Under the pieces are notes generated by a model. It saw only the letters and a program-made list of their open reading frames with translations, ran no database searches and was not told the DNA's origin. From positions 1 to 63,501 of the forward strand of contig NZ_SMKZ01000038.1 in the NCBI RefSeq assembly GCF_004349065.1: a stretch of 63,501 bases of DNA, given 5' to 3'. The stretch is from Jiangella asiatica. Lineage in GTDB: Bacteria > Actinomycetota > Actinomycetes > Jiangellales > Jiangellaceae. How positions within the stretch are numbered: the stretch's first letter is position 1; every line of letters starts with the position of its first letter. The position numbers and the translations under genes were made by a program. Of this stretch, positions 57,466-63,501 are shown piece by piece.

Positions 57466-58037
57466 TGAGCCGCTTCGGAGATGGACCCGGTGTCGGCGCT
57501 GACGGCGAGATCCTGGGTCCACTCGCCGTAGCGGGGGTTGACCTCGACGCCCATCTCGTCACCGAGGTCGACGAGTGTCTGCGTGAGCACGGTGTTGTCG
57601 GCGCCGGTCTCGGCCGCGTAGGCCTCGGCGATCAGCTGGTCGGCGACGCCTGCGCGGAACGCATCCTCGGTGTAGCCGTTCTGCTCCAGGGCGGGCGTGA
57701 GGTCGCCGCCGGCCTGCGCCTCGAACTCGTCGATGGCGTTGTCGATGTCGGCCTCGGTGACCTCGATGCCCTCGTCCTCGGCCAGCCGGACGAAGATCTC
57801 GTGCTGGATGTGGCGGGTGAGCACCTGACGCTGGAACGTCGGCATGCCGCCGGCCGCGGTGACGTCGAACCCTTCGAGCCGCTGCACCCGGTCGACCTCG
57901 TTCTGCAGGTCCTCGACGGTGAACCGCTCGCCGTCGATCACGACGGCGGCGCCGATCTGCTCGGCGTCGCAAGCGGCCAGCGCCACGGCCGCGGCGGCGG
58001 CCAGGGACGCCGTGATGATGCGTCGGATGGTCGACAC
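57462..58037 (-). CDS. SurA N-terminal domain lipoprotein (foldase-like)
   Basis: A 191-residue exported lipoprotein: signal and lipobox (LAAC) in the first 25 residues, VVIDGERFTVEDLQNEVDRV and a SurA_N-like helical domain (LTRHIQHEIFVRLAEDEGIE). It lacks a rotamase (PPIase) domain, as in the actinobacterial gene of the same position between mfd and mazG. Probable extracytoplasmic chaperone. Start GTG 58037 behind GAAGAGG. Confidence 0.85.
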   Translation of the reverse strand: MSTIRRIITASLAAAAAVALAACDAEQIGAAVVIDGERFTVEDLQNEVDRVQRLEGFDVTAAGGMPTFQRQVLTRHIQHEIFVRLAEDEGIEVTEADIDNAIDEFEAQAGGDLTPALEQNGYTEDAFRAGVADQLIAEAYAAETGADNTVLTQTLVDLGDEMGVEVNPRYGEWTQDLAVSADTGSISEAAQ

Positions 58038-58095
58038 GGTGATCCTCTTCGTCGTTGTGCGTCGGGTTCGGCGACACGGTTGCCCGCGCCGCATC

Positions 58096-61761
<3,666 letters not shown>

Positions 61762-61853
61762 GCTTTGCCTTCCAGGCACGCAGACGTGCCCCCAAACCAG
61801 GCTGGAGAGGGGGTCCTGATACGAGCTTACGCCGCCCCACCGACAACAACCCA

Positions 61854-61880
61854 CCCGCCGGCCGAGCCGCGGGCGGCGGG
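61854..61880 (-). terminator. Hairpin after vapC
   Basis: CCCGCCG and CGGCGGG (7-bp stem, 13-nt loop), directly after the VapC stop on the minus strand. It separates the toxin-antitoxin unit from mfd. Confidence 0.5.
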
Positions 61881-62285
61881 CTAGCCCTCGAGAGGGACGA
61901 CCACGTTCGACGCCGAGCTCGACCTGGCCAGGCGTGCATCGGTGGTGACCAGCGCGAGGTCGAGCTGTTTCGCCAGCGCGAGGTACAAGGCGTCGGTCAG
62001 CCTGGTGTCGTGCCGGTGCTTCCAGGCCGCTTCCAGCAGTTCGGGCACGGGATGACGGACGACGGGCATGCGTCGCACGATGTCGATGATCTCCGCGACG
62101 TCGTCCTCGGACAGCGCGCCGGCACGGTGGAGTCGCCCGAATGCGCTCAGCAGCTCCGCATCGAGGTGCGCCGGGGCGTGGAGAGCGCGGCCCTCGATCG
62201 TTCTGGCCACCGCGTCGGCTCGTTCGGTCGGCACGACGAGGTCGACCATGGCGGACGCGTCGACCACCACAGCATCCAGGGTCAC
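61881..62285 (-). CDS. vapC: VapC-family PIN-domain toxin
   Basis: A 134-residue RNase of the PIN fold: [14 protein letters not shown] (first Asp), [13 protein letters not shown] (Glu), [26 protein letters not shown] (further acidic ligands), all conserved positions present. GTG 62285 overlaps the antitoxin stop (GTGA). Type II toxin, normally held inactive by the VapB partner. Confidence 0.85.
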   Translation of the reverse strand: MTLDAVVVDASAMVDLVVPTERADAVARTIEGRALHAPAHLDAELLSAFGRLHRAGALSEDDVAEIIDIVRRMPVVRHPVPELLEAAWKHRHDTRLTDALYLALAKQLDLALVTTDARLARSSSASNVVVPLEG

Positions 62286-62506
62286 GGCGCGCCGAACTCG
62301 TCCCGGGCGTCGTCCAGCGCCGTCATCGCCTGATCGTGCGTCACACCGGAAGGTCGGCGGCGACGGACTCGGTCGAGCCACGCCTGCGCGCTGCGCCGAT
62401 CGAGCTCCTGGCGCAATGCCTGCTGCGCGACCTGCGAGACGTTGAGCCCCGACGCCTTGACTTCTTCGGCCAGGTCATCGGGGACGTAGACGTTCAGGCG
62501 GGCCAT
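62282..62506 (-). CDS. vapB: VapB-family antitoxin
   Basis: A 74-residue antitoxin with ribbon-helix-helix-like start ([18 protein letters not shown], then [15 protein letters not shown]) and a charged C-terminal tail for toxin binding. ATG 62506 has no Shine-Dalgarno; the leader is short or absent. An inverted repeat lies just upstream. Confidence 0.8.
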   Translation of the reverse strand: MARLNVYVPDDLAEEVKASGLNVSQVAQQALRQELDRRSAQAWLDRVRRRRPSGVTHDQAMTALDDARDEFGAP

Positions 62507-62529
62507 ACACACATGGTACGCATATGGCC
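62501..62529. promoter_or_regulatory. Inverted repeat at the vapBC start
   Basis: GGCCATA (62501-62507) and TATGGCC (62523-62529), 15 bp apart, around the antitoxin start codon. Type II antitoxins usually autoregulate through palindromes in this position. Confidence 0.45.
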
Positions 62530-62651
62530 ACGCGTTGCCAACGGCACCGCGGCAACGCACTCGCCCCGGAATCGCACGTGGCGACGGAAGTTCGCTGATC
62601 GGTCACCGTTCGTCCGTTCTGCGGTCGGTTGTGACTGATCGGATCCGCCAC

Positions 62652-63501
62652 GTGACAGCCACCCGTGATCCGTTCGGACACCTCAGGCTCGACGCCGTCG
62701 ACACGACCAGACGCAAATTCCTCACCGTCGCCGGTGCGGCGATGGGCCTGGCCGCGGTGGGTGCACTGCCCGGCCTGGCGTCCGCGGACGGCAGCGCCCT
62801 CGAGCTGGACCGCCTCCCCGACTACCCGTTCACGCTCGGCGTCGCGTCCGGTGACCCGTTGCCGGACGCCGTCGTCATCTGGACCCGGCTGGCGCCGCGG
62901 ACGCTGGAGCCGTTCGGCGGGCTGGGCCCACGCCCGGTGCTGGTGCAGTGGCAGGTGGCCGAGGACGATCAGTTCCGGCGAGTCGTGCGCAGCGGGACCG
63001 CGCGGGCCCGGCGCGAGCAGTCCTACAGCGTCCACGTCGACGTCACCGGGCTGCGGCCGTGGCGGCACTACTGGTACCGGTTCCGGGTCGGCCGCGACCT
63101 CAGCCCGGTGGGCCGCACCCGTACCGCGCCGGAGAGCGGCCAGCCGCTGCCGGGCCTGTCGTTCGCGTTCGCGTCGTGCCAGGCGTACTGGGAGGGTTTC
63201 TACACCGCCTACCGCGACCTGGCCGCGCTGGACCACGACGTCGTCTTCCACCTCGGTGACTACCTGTACGAGTACGGGGTGGGCGTCGGCGCCGGGGTGC
63301 GGCAGCAGGAGCTGCCGGCGGACTTCCTGCGCGAGACCATCACACTGGACGAGTACCGCGCCCGCTACGCGCTCTACAAGTCCGATTCCGACCTGCAGGC
63401 CGCCCACGCCGCCGCGCCGTGGATCGTCACCATGGACGACCACGAGGTGGAGAACAACTGGGCCGGCGATATCCCGGAGGGCAACACGCCCACGCCCACC
63501 C
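62652..63501 (+). CDS. PhoD-type alkaline phosphatase/phosphodiesterase, N-terminal part (runs off window)
   Basis: The first 283 residues of a secreted metallophosphatase. Tat signal TTRRKFLTVAGAAMGLAAVG, then the PhoD N-domain (FTLGVASGDPLPDAVVIWTR) and the start of the catalytic domain (FAFASCQAYWEGFYTAYRDL, FHLGDYLYEYG, TMDDHEVENNW) with the Cys, Asp and His ligands of PhoD enzymes. GTG 62652 is used; an in-frame GTG at 62631 is possible. Upstream, GGTCACC at 62601 resembles one PhoP box unit, but no clear second unit follows. Phosphate scavenging from phosphodiesters is expected. Confidence 0.85.
   Translation, partial: MTATRDPFGHLRLDAVDTTRRKFLTVAGAAMGLAAVGALPGLASADGSALELDRLPDYPFTLGVASGDPLPDAVVIWTRLAPRTLEPFGGLGPRPVLVQWQVAEDDQFRRVVRSGTARARREQSYSVHVDVTGLRPWRHYWYRFRVGRDLSPVGRTRTAPESGQPLPGLSFAFASCQAYWEGFYTAYRDLAALDHDVVFHLGDYLYEYGVGVGAGVRQQELPADFLRETITLDEYRARYALYKSDSDLQAAHAAAPWIVTMDDHEVENNWAGDIPEGNTPTPT

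Noticed and set aside
62595-62630. A PhoP (PHO) box before the PhoD-type gene
   Set aside because: One unit, GGTCACC, is near consensus but the next 11-base unit matches poorly.

Overview
The window is a 63.5 kb piece of a high-GC actinobacterial chromosome. The evidence is strong G/C preference at third codon positions, many GTG starts, ATGA/GTGA stop-start overlaps, Tat signal peptides, a DUF222/HNH protein, and the mfd-lipoprotein-mazG, eno-ftsB-DUF501-ppx and Rex-box-ndh arrangements familiar from Streptomyces and relatives. A Jiangella- or Propionibacteriales-type organism would fit, but the genus cannot be fixed from sequence alone.

Layout. (1) 1-11.95 kb is an amino-sugar island. A minus-strand operon encodes two Gfo/Idh/MocA oxidoreductases, a NagB-type deaminase, a Dpp/Opp-type importer (two permeases, a double ATPase, a Tat-lipoprotein binding protein) and the start of another Tat protein. 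It diverges from a LacI-type regulator followed by nagA and a third oxidoreductase. A palindrome of the LacI type covers the predicted transcription start of both the minus-strand operon and nagA. (2) 12-16.2 kb is a scrappy zone: a small orphan frame, an APH-fold kinase, a DUF222/HNH protein, a RibD-like reductase and the remains of a LuxR-type response regulator. (3) 16.2-27.8 kb is a second sugar island: ROK regulator, large secreted GH51-like enzyme, MalG/MalF/binding protein, and divergently two tandem paralogous (alpha/alpha)6-type hydrolases, an SGNH hydrolase and a second ROK protein. (4) 27.9-47.3 kb is mostly housekeeping: a membrane protein, a Pif1-like helicase with C-terminal BRCT, a 1857-residue single-chain acyl-CoA carboxylase, a tRNA with an odd anticodon, def, an ACT protein, cfa, Rex-controlled ndh, a flavin reductase/ArsR pair, a UDG, a Tat protein, ppx, DUF501 and ftsB. 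(5) 47.3-63.5 kb is the eno...mazG-mfd core. It is split by a third sugar island (LacI, binding protein, MalF, MalG, GH39-like enzyme, plus a divergent GH15-like gene cut short by a palindromic repeat). It ends with VapBC and the start of a PhoD-type phosphatase.

How the genes work together. Each of the three sugar islands pairs an ABC importer with hydrolases or catabolic enzymes and its own regulator (LacI, ROK, LacI), pointing to a soil or plant-litter saprophyte using amino-sugar glycans, arabinose-containing polymers and xylo- or gluco-oligosaccharides. The least ordinary items are a 74-nt class I tRNA with anticodon UAA, a dispersed palindromic element whose second copy truncates the GH15-like gene, and a Pif1-like helicase fused to a decayed DnaQ-like segment and BRCT. 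Others are a likely CTG-initiated NagB-type gene and a sugar island lodged in the eno-mazG core neighbourhood.
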